Shown here piece after piece: positions 8,729-17,677 of a stretch of 64,000 nucleotides of DNA. The notes beneath the pieces are model-generated. The model had not been told where the DNA came from. It did not search any database and saw only the letters and a list, made by a program, of their open reading frames with translations. The first letter of the stretch is position 1, and each line of letters starts with the position of its first letter. Position numbers and translations under genes: made by a program. Source of the DNA: Planococcus salinus (lineage in GTDB: Bacteria; Bacillota; Bacilli; Bacillales_A; Planococcaceae); NCBI RefSeq assembly GCF_003719725.1, contig NZ_RIAX01000003.1, forward strand, positions 124,001-188,000, written 5' to 3'.

Positions 8729-8858
8729 GGCGCTGCTCCTTGCGTTTCAAGTTTCCGGCTGCCCGAAGACCGTAGTCTTTTTGTGAATTAACCCAGTAAG
8801 GAACTGGCTGGTCAACAGCGGTTCTACACAACAGCATAGCATCAAATTCCGAATATTT

Positions 8859-11015
8859 CTAATCGTTTTGGTTCATTAATTTTTTCAGTGCATCGGCCAT
8901 GGCGGTGTTTTTCGGTTCGTCCTGCTGTTTCAGATATTTATTGACGTCTTTTTTGTCGGCTTTGGATTTGTTCGAGTTGCGCCGTTTTTCAAACGCGGAA
9001 AGTTTTTCACGATGTCCGCATTTGCAGACGAAAATTTTTCCTTCGCCTTCCCCGCGCATTTCCATTTTCTTGTGGCAGTTCGGGCAGCGTGCGTTGGTCA
9101 GCATGGCCACTTGTTTTTTATAGCCGCATTCGCGGTCCTGGCAGACATTCATTTTGCCGCGTTTGCCGTTGACTTCGAGAAGCGGCTTGCCGCAATCCGG
9201 GCACATTTTCCCTGTTACGTTATCGTGTTTGAATTTCTTGTCGCTTTTCTTGATGTCGCTGACCGATTTCTCGGCGAAAGCGATCATTTCTTTCATGAAC
9301 TTCTCTTTTTTCAATTGGCCTTTCGCAATTTTCGTTAATTGCTGTTCCCAGTCGGCCGTCAATTTCGGCGATTTCAAGTCTTCCGGCACCAATTCGAGCA
9401 ATTGGCGGCCTTTTGATGTGATCGTCAAATCTTTTCCTTTTTTTTCAATCAGGAACGTATTGAACAATTTGTCGATAATATCGCCGCGTGTTGCAACCGT
9501 CCCAAGCCCACCGGTCTCACCGAGTGTCTGAATCAGTTCTTTCGATTCGCCCGACATGAACTGGGCAGGGTTTTCCATCGCACCGAGCAATGTTCCTTCA
9601 TTGAAAAAAGCAGGCGGTTTTGTTTTGCCATCGGTCAAAGCGATTCCTTTGACCGTCAGCTTCTGGCCTTTCTCGAACGGCGGCAATGTGGATTCGTGCT
9701 CGTCGCTTTCATCCTTGTAAATGCGTTTCCAGCCTTCGCTGCGGATCGTGTTGCCTTTTGTCTGGAACGTTTCACCGCCGGCTGTCAGTTTGACCGTTGT
9801 TTGGTCGTATTCGTGTGCCGGATAAAATACCGCGAGGAACCGTTTGACAATCATGTCGTAGAGCTTCCGTTCCTTATCGGATAAATTATGAAGCTGCGGC
9901 GCTTCTTCCGTCGGGATGATGGCGTGGTGATCGGAAACCTTCGCGTCATCAACCACTCCTTTTTGCGGTGTCACCGGCTGTTTCAAAATGGTATTGGCCA
10001 ACGCACGGTACTCGCCCACTCCTGCCGCTTTGATCCGGTCTTTTAACGTATTTTTCATGTCGGATGTCAAATGCTTGGAGTCCGTCCGCGGGTACGTCAC
10101 GATTTTGTAGCGCTCGTACAGATTCTGCAGCGTATTCAATGTCTCTTTCGCTGACCAGCTGTAGCGTTTGTACGCTTCTTTCTGCAGTTCGGTCAAGTCG
10201 AATAAAGGCGGTGCCGGCTGTTTTTTCGGCGTGACTTTCACATCAGTGACTGTTCCTTCATGCGTGTTTTCCAGCTTCTGAAATAAACGGTCGATTTTGT
10301 CTTTATCAAATGACTGTGTCGAATTGCCGTCCGTCCATGTAAATGACGCTTTTTCCGTGATAGCCTGCAGACCGTAATACGGCTTCGGCTGGAAATTGCG
10401 GATCTGCTTTTCGCGTTCAGCAATCATGGCGAGCGTCGGTGTCTGCACGCGGCCTGTCGATAACTGTGCATTGTACTTCACAGTGAGCGCACGCGTCGCA
10501 TTGATGCCCACCACCCAGTCCGCTTCCGAACGGGCCACTGCCGCCTGGTAAAGATTTTCATAGGCCTTGCCGTCTTTCAAATTGTTGAAACCGTCTTTGA
10601 TCGCTTTGTCGGTGACGGAAGAAATCCATAGACGCTTGATCGGCTTGCGTGTATTGGTTTTCTCCAAAATCCAGCGCGCCACCAGTTCCCCTTCACGTCC
10701 TGCGTCAGTCGCAATGATCACTTCTTTTACATCTTTTCGCTGCAGTTGCGATTTTACCGCATTATATTGTTTCATCGATTGTTTGATGGGAACGAGTTTG
10801 AACGGATTCGGAATGATCGGCAGATTGTCCATTTTCCATTCTTTCAAGTCATTGTCGTATTGTTCCGGCTGAGCTTGTGTCACCAGATGGCCGAGTGCCC
10901 ATGTGACGATATATTGCTTGCCTTCCAAATAACCGTTTCCTTTTTGAGAACATCCGAGCACGCGTGCAATATCACGGGCGACGGATGGTTTTTCTGCTAA
11001 TACTACTGATTTCAT
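8859..11015 (-). CDS. topB: DNA topoisomerase III
   Basis: 718-aa type IA topoisomerase. The Toprim domain begins with AEKPSVARDIARVLG; its acidic DAGREGE motif is near residue 104; the active-site tyrosine is in TYPRTDSKHL near residue 310. The C-terminus carries zinc-ribbon modules: CPDCGKPLLEV followed by CQDRECGYKK, and CPNCHKK followed by CKCGHRE. It relaxes negative supercoils and decatenates. Length and the extra zinc ribbons match Bacillales TopB rather than TopA. A 263-bp gap follows upstream, containing repeat array 2. Confidence 0.95.
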   Translation of the reverse strand: MKSVVLAEKPSVARDIARVLGCSQKGNGYLEGKQYIVTWALGHLVTQAQPEQYDNDLKEWKMDNLPIIPNPFKLVPIKQSMKQYNAVKSQLQRKDVKEVIIATDAGREGELVARWILEKTNTRKPIKRLWISSVTDKAIKDGFNNLKDGKAYENLYQAAVARSEADWVVGINATRALTVKYNAQLSTGRVQTPTLAMIAEREKQIRNFQPKPYYGLQAITEKASFTWTDGNSTQSFDKDKIDRLFQKLENTHEGTVTDVKVTPKKQPAPPLFDLTELQKEAYKRYSWSAKETLNTLQNLYERYKIVTYPRTDSKHLTSDMKNTLKDRIKAAGVGEYRALANTILKQPVTPQKGVVDDAKVSDHHAIIPTEEAPQLHNLSDKERKLYDMIVKRFLAVFYPAHEYDQTTVKLTAGGETFQTKGNTIRSEGWKRIYKDESDEHESTLPPFEKGQKLTVKGIALTDGKTKPPAFFNEGTLLGAMENPAQFMSGESKELIQTLGETGGLGTVATRGDIIDKLFNTFLIEKKGKDLTITSKGRQLLELVPEDLKSPKLTADWEQQLTKIAKGQLKKEKFMKEMIAFAEKSVSDIKKSDKKFKHDNVTGKMCPDCGKPLLEVNGKRGKMNVCQDRECGYKKQVAMLTNARCPNCHKKMEMRGEGEGKIFVCKCGHREKLSAFEKRRNSNKSKADKKDVNKYLKQQDEPKNTAMADALKKLMNQND

Positions 11016-11088
11016 TTTTTCACCCTCATTTCTACAGGATTTATTATAACATCTTCGCCTTTTACTGGCTTTGATCGGGCGTTGGACT

Positions 11089-11180
11089 GTATTTTGTTTG
11101 TATGAGCGCGTATTGTCATGTCGAGAGACAGTATTTCGCCGCTGAGAGACTGTATTTCACCCACAAAGGAAGGTAAATCC
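11089..11180 (+). repeat. 21-bp-phased repeat array 2 (upstream of NERD gene)
   Basis: GTATT(T) begins at 11089, 11110, 11131 and 11152 and the closing GTAAATCC at 11173: five exact 21-bp steps. Units 2 and 3 end GAGAGACA/T and unit 4 ends AAAGGAAG. The last 40 bp match array 3 almost base for base. It occupies part of the 263-bp gap between the divergent topB and NERD genes; no open reading frame explains it. Confidence 0.88.
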
Positions 11181-11278
11181 TTTTTTATCCAGCCGCCTCA
11201 AAATTTATCAGAATTTTCTTGAATTAATTCCGTCCTTACGGTATATTTTTTAAAAATCCCTCTTAAGGAGTTGGCCAA

Positions 11279-12265
11279 TTGATTTTAAAAGAACGCTCGG
11301 AACCCCCGGAAATCTTCCAGCTTACCAGTTTGCTGCAACGCATCCCCGCCCATCACTCCAGCTTCCCGCAATGGACAGAAAAACTTCGGCGCATTACCGC
11401 CGGTTATCACGGCGAACAGCGCGTCGATTCGCTGTGGCATGACTTCACCATCGACTGCCCCCATTACTTTATCCATGATTTATTCATCCAAAAACCCCAA
11501 TCCTCACACCAAATCGACACTGTTCTTGTGACCAGCCGCTTTGTGCTGCTTCTCGAGATCAAGAGCATTGTCGGCCTGCTGAATTTCGATTCCCAGTTGC
11601 GCCAGTTTTCCCGTACCAACAAAGACGGAAGTATCGAGGGTATGAGAAATCCCGATGATCAACTGCGGCGTCATGAAAAATGGCTGCAGGGATTTTTAGC
11701 AGAGCACAATTGCCCGCTGCCTGTCATTGGGGCCATCGTCTTTACTTACCCTTCCTCTATTGTGCAGAAAAAAGCGGACAAGCGGCTTACCATTCAGTCA
11801 TCTGGATTGCCTTTTCTGCTGGATCAATTGCTGGCAGTCCATAAGAAGGATTTACTGACGAAGGAAATGACCTTCGAAATTGCCAATAGTCTGGTCAGTC
11901 TTCATTCCAATAAATCCTTACGTTGGCCTTTATTGCCTAGCACTTTTCAAACAGGCGTGCTTTGTCCGGAATGCACAGGAGTGAAAATGATTTACGTCCA
12001 AAGAAGATGGCGGTGTGAAAATTGTTCATACTCCCATCCGCATGCTCACTTGGAAGCACTCGCACAATACCGCGTATTGGTCAGCCCCACTATCACCAAT
12101 CGGCAATTCCGGGATTTCACCGGACTGTCTGCACCTTCAACCGCTTCGAAATTACTGAGGAACCTGGCTATGCCTTTTCGCGGCAGCTTTAAAGACCGCG
12201 TTTATGAAATTCCTGCAGAAATCGGGCGGACGGAACGTATTTCAGAGCGGAAAGACAGTATTTAA
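11279..12265 (+). CDS. NERD (nuclease-related) domain protein with C-terminal zinc ribbon
   Basis: 328 aa. An N-terminal NERD domain spans roughly residues 35-160; the nuclease-like core is QIDTVLVTSRFVLLLEIKS (Asp and Glu-x-Lys). A CxxC...CxxC zinc ribbon (CPECTG, CENCSY) lies near residues 225-250, followed by a basic helical tail. NERD proteins are predicted DNA-processing enzymes; no biochemical role is assigned here. Start is a TTG eight bases after AAGGAG. The last dozen codons (RISERKDSI) are encoded by repeat array 3, so the natural C-terminus may once have been different. Flanked on both sides by the same 21-bp-phased repeats in the same orientation. Confidence 0.85.
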   Translation: MILKERSEPPEIFQLTSLLQRIPAHHSSFPQWTEKLRRITAGYHGEQRVDSLWHDFTIDCPHYFIHDLFIQKPQSSHQIDTVLVTSRFVLLLEIKSIVGLLNFDSQLRQFSRTNKDGSIEGMRNPDDQLRRHEKWLQGFLAEHNCPLPVIGAIVFTYPSSIVQKKADKRLTIQSSGLPFLLDQLLAVHKKDLLTKEMTFEIANSLVSLHSNKSLRWPLLPSTFQTGVLCPECTGVKMIYVQRRWRCENCSYSHPHAHLEALAQYRVLVSPTITNRQFRDFTGLSAPSTASKLLRNLAMPFRGSFKDRVYEIPAEIGRTERISERKDSI

Positions 12266-12328
12266 ACCGATTTGGACAGTATTTGCTCGACAAGAGACTG
12301 TATTTCATCAACAAAGGAAGGTAAATCC
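12237..12328 (+). repeat. 21-bp-phased repeat array 3 (runs into 3' end of NERD gene)
   Basis: GTATTT begins at 12237, 12258, 12279 and 12300, closing GTAAATCC at 12321. The first unit and a half encode the NERD protein's final residues and its stop. The last 40 bp are nearly identical to the end of array 2. Confidence 0.88.
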
Positions 12329-12367
12329 TTTTATTGGAAATAAATTCTCCAACTTCCACCCCAAATA

Positions 12368-12391
12368 AAAAACCTCCCGAGGGAGGTTTTT
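12368..12391. terminator. bidirectional terminator
   Basis: Eleven-base arms AAAAACCTCCC and complement with a two-base loop; A run on one side and T run on the other. Serves the convergent NERD and FMN-reductase genes. Confidence 0.88.
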
Positions 12392-12396
12392 CTAAA

Positions 12397-12960
12397 TCAA
12401 TGTTCATCTATCGTTTCTTTCGACAAATGCTGGCTCATGTCTGCGTATTCGACAAAAACCCGCGCCAATTCGCGCAAACGATCATGCACATCTTCATTCG
12501 TAATGGAATTGCTGTCATCGAAATGACTTGTGTGGGTGTATACATAATTCGGCGTCACCAGGCAACGGAAATAATCGAGAATCGGTTTCAGCTGATTTTC
12601 GATGACCAGGTGGTGCTGATAGGTTCCCCCATTAGCTACAATGGACACCGGCTTATAGCGCATCGTCCGGGGATGCAGCATATCGAATGCGTTTTTCAAT
12701 ACGCCGGGAATTGAGCCCTGAAAAATTGGCGAGGCGATGATATAGCCGTCCGCATTGTTGAAGCGGCGCACCATTTCCTGCATGTCCTCATTATATTCAC
12801 TCGATGGGCGGCCATCGACAAATTGGTGTTCGTAATCTGACAAATGAAGAATTTCCAGCTCCATCTCCGGTCTGAATTCTTCAATATATGTTTTCACCTG
12901 TTCCAGAACGGCACCGGTTTTTCTTCCGATGATGGTCCCGTCCACTAATAAAATTTTCAT
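12397..12960 (-). CDS. NADPH-dependent FMN reductase family protein
   Basis: 187-aa flavodoxin-like reductase. The FMN phosphate loop (DGTIIGRKTG, about residues 7-16) and the isoalloxazine-side SPIFQGSIPGVLKNAFD (about 77-93) are typical of the SsuE/azoreductase-like NADPH-dependent FMN reductase family; FANGGTYQHH-type substrate loop appears as VANGGTYQHHL. Substrate unknown. Start follows GAGGAGG. Monocistronic. Confidence 0.85.
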   Translation of the reverse strand: MKILLVDGTIIGRKTGAVLEQVKTYIEEFRPEMELEILHLSDYEHQFVDGRPSSEYNEDMQEMVRRFNNADGYIIASPIFQGSIPGVLKNAFDMLHPRTMRYKPVSIVANGGTYQHHLVIENQLKPILDYFRCLVTPNYVYTHTSHFDDSNSITNEDVHDRLRELARVFVEYADMSQHLSKETIDEH

Positions 12961-13109
12961 GAATAAGCCTCCTCAATCGCATAAGTGCCAGACAGTTGGC
13001 TGTCTGCTGTTTTGCGGTTACCGGCACGTTCCGGCAGAAATTGATTTCACTTCATGATAGCAAAGAACAGAGGCTTATACGTATTAAAAAACCTTATGGC
13101 GCCAAGATT

Positions 13110-14939
13110 TCATTCTTTAGACTGAGCGTCTTTTTTTCCTTGGGCCGCTTTCAGCTTTTCCTGGTGGCGGTCCCGGAGTTCAGGGGTCGGGGTTAAGCTG
13201 ACGACAGTATCTCCCGGTTTCGGCTCCAGTTTATCCCCGCTTGTAAAGAATTCGATTTTCTTTTGTCCCTGAGCCCGCTGGATCAGCAATGGGATAGTGC
13301 CATCCCTGCTTTTTTCCAGGTACTCTTTGTACGTATATTGTTCAGTCAGTTGTGTGCTGCGGATCGTATAGCCGAGCTCCGTTTTATGGTCGAGTTCATG
13401 AATATTCCACGCTTCCCCGAACAAGGTGCGGCCGCTGAGAGACGAATGGAAATCAGCCGGATCTCCTTCGTGTATCGCCGTTTGATAGAGATTCGGCCGT
13501 CCGAATTCCGGCACAAAATTATTGACGACGAGGGAATTGTAGGAATCTGTTTCCGTCGCAACGAGCATCGATTCGTACGGGTTCAAGTCCACTTCATATT
13601 CTGTATGCTCAGACAGGATTTCTCCCACATGGTTCGGTACGCCGGACAACCGGGCTTGCTGAAGATCTCCCCAGGAAGAGTCGATCAACAGGACTTTTTG
13701 CTCCATCTCATGAAGAGTTGCAGCGAGTTTGGTCGTAAAACTGCCGGCTCCAATAATCAGGATGCCCGGGGAGGCTGAAGAAGCCAAATCCAATTTTCTG
13801 CCAACCCAGCCGATGGTGAAACCATGAGCCACAACTGTCGAAAAGACGAGTGCGAACGTCAACGCCGTCAAAATAGTCGCATCTTCATAACCGGCATCCA
13901 TCAATCGGCTGGCGAAATAACCGGAAACGGTGAGAGCCACAATCCCCCGGGGTGCAATCCATCCGACCAGCAGTTTTTCACGGCTTGACAAGTCGGTTCC
14001 GATTGTGGAAATCCAAATGGACAAAGGACGCACAACAAAGAGCATTGCCAGCACAAATGCAATGATTTCCCAATTGAAAATCTCCATTAAGACTTCGCGG
14101 CTGAGTGATGCGGTCAACATAACAAAAACACTCGAAATCAGCAAAACCGAAATATTCTCTTTGAAATGGCGCATGTCGTTAATGGAGGAAATATGCATAT
14201 TCGCCATAATCATCCCCATTGCTGTCACGGCGAGCAATCCCGTCTCGTGCATAATCATGTCAGAAATCGTGAAAGTCAACAAGACGAATGCCAACACGAC
14301 AGGGGATTTCAGAAATTCCGGAATCTGCCCTTTTTCGAACATCCTTCCCATGACCCATCCGACGGCGCCGCCTAATAAAGCTGCGAACAACGAAGCCAAA
14401 AAGAACAAACCGAATGCTGCAGCCGTTTCATCCCCATTGGCGAACAGCACAAATTGAAACGCGAATAGCGCCAGCAAAGCACCGAACGGATCGACGATGA
14501 CGCCTTCCCATTTCAGTATGGCCGCGGGACGCGCTTTTAATTTTGCCTGGCGCAGGAGCGGCATGATGACCGTCGGACCTGTGACGATAAAAAGGCCACC
14601 GATGACAAATGCCACGGCCCAGGACAAGCCGGCGACATAATGCGCCGCCAAAGAACCGCCAATCCAAGCGATTAAAGCGCCAAAAGTGACGATCCGGTAA
14701 ACCGGTTTTCCGAATCCTCTAACTTCCTTAAAATTGAGGTTCAAGCTGCCTTCAAATAAAATAATGGCCACAGCCAATGAAATTAGCGGATTGAACAAAT
14801 CCCCGAAATTTTCCTGAGGGGTGGTGATGCCGAAGACCGGCCCGACGAGAAGCCCGGCAATCGACATGAGCACGATGGCCGGAAGCTGAAATTTCCAAGC
14901 GACCCATTGTGAAAATACTCCAAGGAAGATAATCAGCAT
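13110..14939 (-). CDS. NhaP/CPA1-type cation:proton antiporter with C-terminal regulatory domain
   Basis: 609 aa from the first ATG. About 12 membrane segments fill residues 1-385; conserved features are AIILFEGSLNL and KWEGVIVDPFGALLAL (the ion-binding Asp region). A TrkA-N/RCK-like nucleotide-binding fold follows (IIIGAGSFTTKLAATLHEMEQKVLLID split near residue 395) and a small TrkA-C-like tail. Exports Na+ or K+ for protons. The start is odd: the only good ribosome site (AAAGGAGG, 14980-14973) is 33 bases before this ATG and nine bases before an in-frame ATC at 14963, giving the extra N-terminus IDNLLFIL. No ATG, GTG or TTG lies closer to that site in frame. Confidence 0.88.
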   Translation of the reverse strand: MLIIFLGVFSQWVAWKFQLPAIVLMSIAGLLVGPVFGITTPQENFGDLFNPLISLAVAIILFEGSLNLNFKEVRGFGKPVYRIVTFGALIAWIGGSLAAHYVAGLSWAVAFVIGGLFIVTGPTVIMPLLRQAKLKARPAAILKWEGVIVDPFGALLALFAFQFVLFANGDETAAAFGLFFLASLFAALLGGAVGWVMGRMFEKGQIPEFLKSPVVLAFVLLTFTISDMIMHETGLLAVTAMGMIMANMHISSINDMRHFKENISVLLISSVFVMLTASLSREVLMEIFNWEIIAFVLAMLFVVRPLSIWISTIGTDLSSREKLLVGWIAPRGIVALTVSGYFASRLMDAGYEDATILTALTFALVFSTVVAHGFTIGWVGRKLDLASSASPGILIIGAGSFTTKLAATLHEMEQKVLLIDSSWGDLQQARLSGVPNHVGEILSEHTEYEVDLNPYESMLVATETDSYNSLVVNNFVPEFGRPNLYQTAIHEGDPADFHSSLSGRTLFGEAWNIHELDHKTELGYTIRSTQLTEQYTYKEYLEKSRDGTIPLLIQRAQGQKKIEFFTSGDKLEPKPGDTVVSLTPTPELRDRHQEKLKAAQGKKDAQSKE

Positions 14940-15101
14940 TAAGATAAATAATAAGTTGTCGATAACTCTCGGCCTCCTTTTAAGGGCAATGAATTTTGAG
15001 GCCTGTACTATGACCTTTTCTATTTTGAATATTATATAGGGTTTACCGCCTCAATGGAAAGAACTTTGCAATGCGTCGGAGATTTAAATTTTTCCTTTTT
15101 G

Positions 15102-15110
15102 TGATACAAT
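15102..15110 (+). promoter_or_regulatory. extended -10 promoter element
   Basis: TGATACAAT (TGn followed by TACAAT) about 25 bp before the small coiled-coil gene. No convincing -35 is visible, as is common for extended -10 promoters. Confidence 0.4.
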
Positions 15111-15134
15111 GAGTGAAAAACGAAGGTGATTTGA

Positions 15135-15317
15135 TTGAACAAGCAGGAATTGGAGTTTGAAATTGCCGAGCTGAAGATGGACTATACCCGCCAGCAAGGG
15201 GATATTGAAAAGCTCGAAACAACCGGACACGCCCGTATGGTGGAGCAAGCTGAAGAACGTCTGGAAAAAATGGAACAACGCCTAATGGAATTAAACCAAA
15301 AACTCGCGGAACTGTAA
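15135..15317 (+). CDS. small coiled-coil protein of unknown function
   Basis: 60 aa, almost entirely Glu/Leu/Lys/Met-rich with a heptad pattern, so one long helix or coiled coil. The TTG start follows GAAGGTG by seven bases. No family recognised. It lies 50 bp before the ABC-F gene on the same strand, with a T run (15321-15331) but no clear hairpin between them, so the two may be cotranscribed. Confidence 0.65.
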   Translation: MNKQELEFEIAELKMDYTRQQGDIEKLETTGHARMVEQAEERLEKMEQRLMELNQKLAEL

Positions 15318-15367
15318 CCGCGATTTTTTTTTGGAGATAGAACGAACTAACTGGAGGAATTACTTAC

Positions 15368-16933
15368 ATGAGTTTATTGACAGTAGAGAACTTGAGTCAC
15401 ACATTCGGAGACCGTACACTTTTTAACGATGTGTCATTCCGATTGGTCGAAGGCGAACACGTTGGTCTTGTCGGCGCGAACGGCGTCGGAAAATCGACGC
15501 TGATGAACATACTGACAGGCAAAATCATTCACGACAACGGCCGCGTGGAATGGCAGCCAAAGACCCATTATGGCTATCTGGATCAGCATACACAGCTTGA
15601 GCCGGGACGGACCATTCGTGAAACCATGCAGGATGCCTTTTTGCCTCTTTATAAAAAAGAAGAGAGAATGAACGAAATTGCCATGCAGATGGGCGAAGCA
15701 AGCCCGGAACGCCTCGAGGAGTTGCTGGAGGAAATGGCTGAGATACAGGACGCCCTGGACGCCGGGGACTTTTACACACTGGACATTAAAATTGAAGAGA
15801 TTGCACGCGGTTTGGGACTCGATGCCATCGGATTGGAGCGCGACGTTGCCGCTCTTTCCGGTGGACAGCGGACAAAATTGCTTCTTGCCAAATTGCTTCT
15901 CGAAAAGCCAAAAGTATTGTTATTGGATGAGCCGACCAACTATTTGGATGAAGAGCATATTACATGGCTCGTCAATTATTTGAAGAACTATCCACATGCA
16001 TTCTTGCTGATCTCGCATGATACAGAATTTATGAGCAGTGTCACAGGCGTCATTTTTCATTTGGAATTCTCCCGCTTGACGCGTTATACAGCGTCTTACG
16101 AGAAATTCATCGAACTTGCCGAGCTGGCCAAAAAGCAGCATTTGGAAGCGTACGAAAAGCAAGCGGACATGATCAAAAAGACCGAAACGTTCATTGCCAA
16201 AAACAAAGCACGTGCTTCCACTACCGGACGCGCCAAATCACGACAGAAACAATTGGACCGGATGGAGCGCATCGACAAGCCGGAAATTGCAGCAAAACCG
16301 ACGTTTTCGTTTAAAGAATCCCGCAGCCCAAGCCGTTATGTCGTCGAAGCCGAAGCATTGACAATCGGCTATGACAATCCGCTGTTGCCCCCTTTATCGT
16401 TCATGGTCGAACGCGGAGAGAAAATTGCATTGGTCGGGATGAACGGTGTCGGGAAATCGACGTTGCTGAAAACGATGCTTGGCAAAGTAAAACCGCTGGA
16501 CGGCGAAGTGATCCGCGGCGAATATCTGTCACCGAGCTATTTTGAACAGGAAGTGAAAGCGGACAATATTACACCGATTGAGGAAATCTGGTCCGCTTAC
16601 CCGAGCATGGACCAAGGGCAAGTACGCGGCGCTTTGGCCCGCACCGGCTTGAAAAACGAACATATTTCGCGTCCGATGAACCAATTGAGCGGTGGCGAAC
16701 AAGCAAAAGTCCGTCTGTGCAAATTGATGATGGAAGAAAGCAATTGGCTCATTTTTGACGAGCCGACCAATCACCTGGATATTGACGCTAAAGCGGAATT
16801 AAAACGTGCCATGCAAGCCTATAAAGGCACCATCATACTTGTCAGCCACGAACCGGAATTCTATGAAGGCCTGGCTACGAAAGTATGGAATGTTGAAGAA
16901 TGGATCAGTGCCGGAAAACCGGCGGAAGTTTAA
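15368..16933 (+). CDS. ABC-F family ATPase (YfmM-like ribosome-associated factor)
   Basis: 521 aa with two ABC ATPase domains and no membrane segments. Walker A motifs: GANGVGKST (near 36) and GMNGVGKST (near 356); signatures LSGGQRTK and LSGGEQAK; Walker B LLLDEPTNYLD and LIFDEPTNHLD. The linker between them is helical and charged, with TTGRAKSRQKQLDRM. ABC-F proteins act on the ribosome, in translation quality control or antibiotic protection. Length and linker resemble B. subtilis YfmM; a resistance role cannot be inferred. Start follows GGAGG. Ends in a strong terminator. Confidence 0.92.
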   Translation: MSLLTVENLSHTFGDRTLFNDVSFRLVEGEHVGLVGANGVGKSTLMNILTGKIIHDNGRVEWQPKTHYGYLDQHTQLEPGRTIRETMQDAFLPLYKKEERMNEIAMQMGEASPERLEELLEEMAEIQDALDAGDFYTLDIKIEEIARGLGLDAIGLERDVAALSGGQRTKLLLAKLLLEKPKVLLLDEPTNYLDEEHITWLVNYLKNYPHAFLLISHDTEFMSSVTGVIFHLEFSRLTRYTASYEKFIELAELAKKQHLEAYEKQADMIKKTETFIAKNKARASTTGRAKSRQKQLDRMERIDKPEIAAKPTFSFKESRSPSRYVVEAEALTIGYDNPLLPPLSFMVERGEKIALVGMNGVGKSTLLKTMLGKVKPLDGEVIRGEYLSPSYFEQEVKADNITPIEEIWSAYPSMDQGQVRGALARTGLKNEHISRPMNQLSGGEQAKVRLCKLMMEESNWLIFDEPTNHLDIDAKAELKRAMQAYKGTIILVSHEPEFYEGLATKVWNVEEWISAGKPAEV

Positions 16934-16942
16934 AAGAAAGTT

Positions 16943-16979
16943 AAAAAAGACCGTTTGCATCTGCAAACGGCCTTTTTTT
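16943..16979 (+). terminator. terminator of ABC-F gene
   Basis: Nine-base arms CCGTTTGCA/TGCAAACGG (16951-16959, 16962-16970) then CCTTTTTTT. Confidence 0.9.
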
Positions 16980-17041
16980 ATGGATTTGTTTAACTTCTAT
17001 ATAAGTGACTGCCAGTCACAGCGTTCAAACAATTTATCCAA

Positions 17042-17578
17042 TTAAGCAGTTACGACATATTCTCTTGTCTCTGCATCTTCCATCAGCATGTCTTTCAACC
17101 GCTGCTTGCCACGGAATAACCGTGATTTCACAGTGCCGATCGACACTTTCATCGTTTCAGCAATTTCGATGAGGGACAGCTGATGAACGTAGAAATACAT
17201 AATGGTCGTGCGGTAAATCGCATCCAGTTCAGAGATCTTGTTCCGCAGCATAACGGAAACATCCTGTTGTTCCAGTATCGCATCAACTCCTGCTTCATCT
17301 GACGGAAGCAGATCCAGAAGAGATACGTCCAACCCTTCCGGCTGTTGGACCACATGCTTGCTGCGCCGTACGTTTTTGCGGTAGCGGTCACGGAAGGTAT
17401 TCATACAAATCGTTGTCAGCCACGCCTTCAAATGGTCCACTCCCTGTATGGAAGATTCATAACGGATCACTTTCAGCCACACTTCCTGCATCAAATCTTC
17501 CGCTTCGGCTTTATTGCGCGTCAACTTCAAACACAAATGATAAATATAACGATTGTATTCTGCATAAATACTTTCCAT
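17042..17578 (-). CDS. ECF-type RNA polymerase sigma factor
   Basis: 178 aa. Region 2 includes NKAEAEDLMQEVWLKVI and the DNA-melting KAWLTTICMNTFRDRYRK (about 18-85); region 4 carries the HTH LSLIEIAETMKVSIGTVKSRLFRGKQRL (split around residues 135-165). No anti-sigma gene is adjacent: upstream is a repeat cluster and the neighbour in that direction encodes a CNNM-type protein. Regulation is therefore unclear. Start follows GGAGG. Confidence 0.9.
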   Translation of the reverse strand: MESIYAEYNRYIYHLCLKLTRNKAEAEDLMQEVWLKVIRYESSIQGVDHLKAWLTTICMNTFRDRYRKNVRRSKHVVQQPEGLDVSLLDLLPSDEAGVDAILEQQDVSVMLRNKISELDAIYRTTIMYFYVHQLSLIEIAETMKVSIGTVKSRLFRGKQRLKDMLMEDAETREYVVTA

Positions 17579-17677
17579 GGTAAATCCTCCGTCCGTTTTC
17601 TTGTTACCCTTATTCTGCCGGAAGTCGACCTTTCACTCTATCGGATTCACTTTCATTTGACTTACATTTGTGTAATA

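Noticed and set aside
8763..8800. Hairpin AAGAC-CGTA-GTCTTTTT between ybaK and topB
   Set aside because: The T run is on the + strand, where no gene ends; on the minus strand, where topB ends, there is no T run after the stem.
11089..11180. CRISPR-like interpretation of the 21-bp arrays
   Set aside because: Units are too short, degenerate and directly abutting, there are no unique spacers and no cas genes nearby.
12963..13078. Nine-base inverted repeat ATAAGCCTC/GAGGCTTAT flanking the gap between the FMN reductase and antiporter genes
   Set aside because: Too short, 100 bp apart, and one arm overlaps the FMN reductase ribosome site; no transposase or target duplication.
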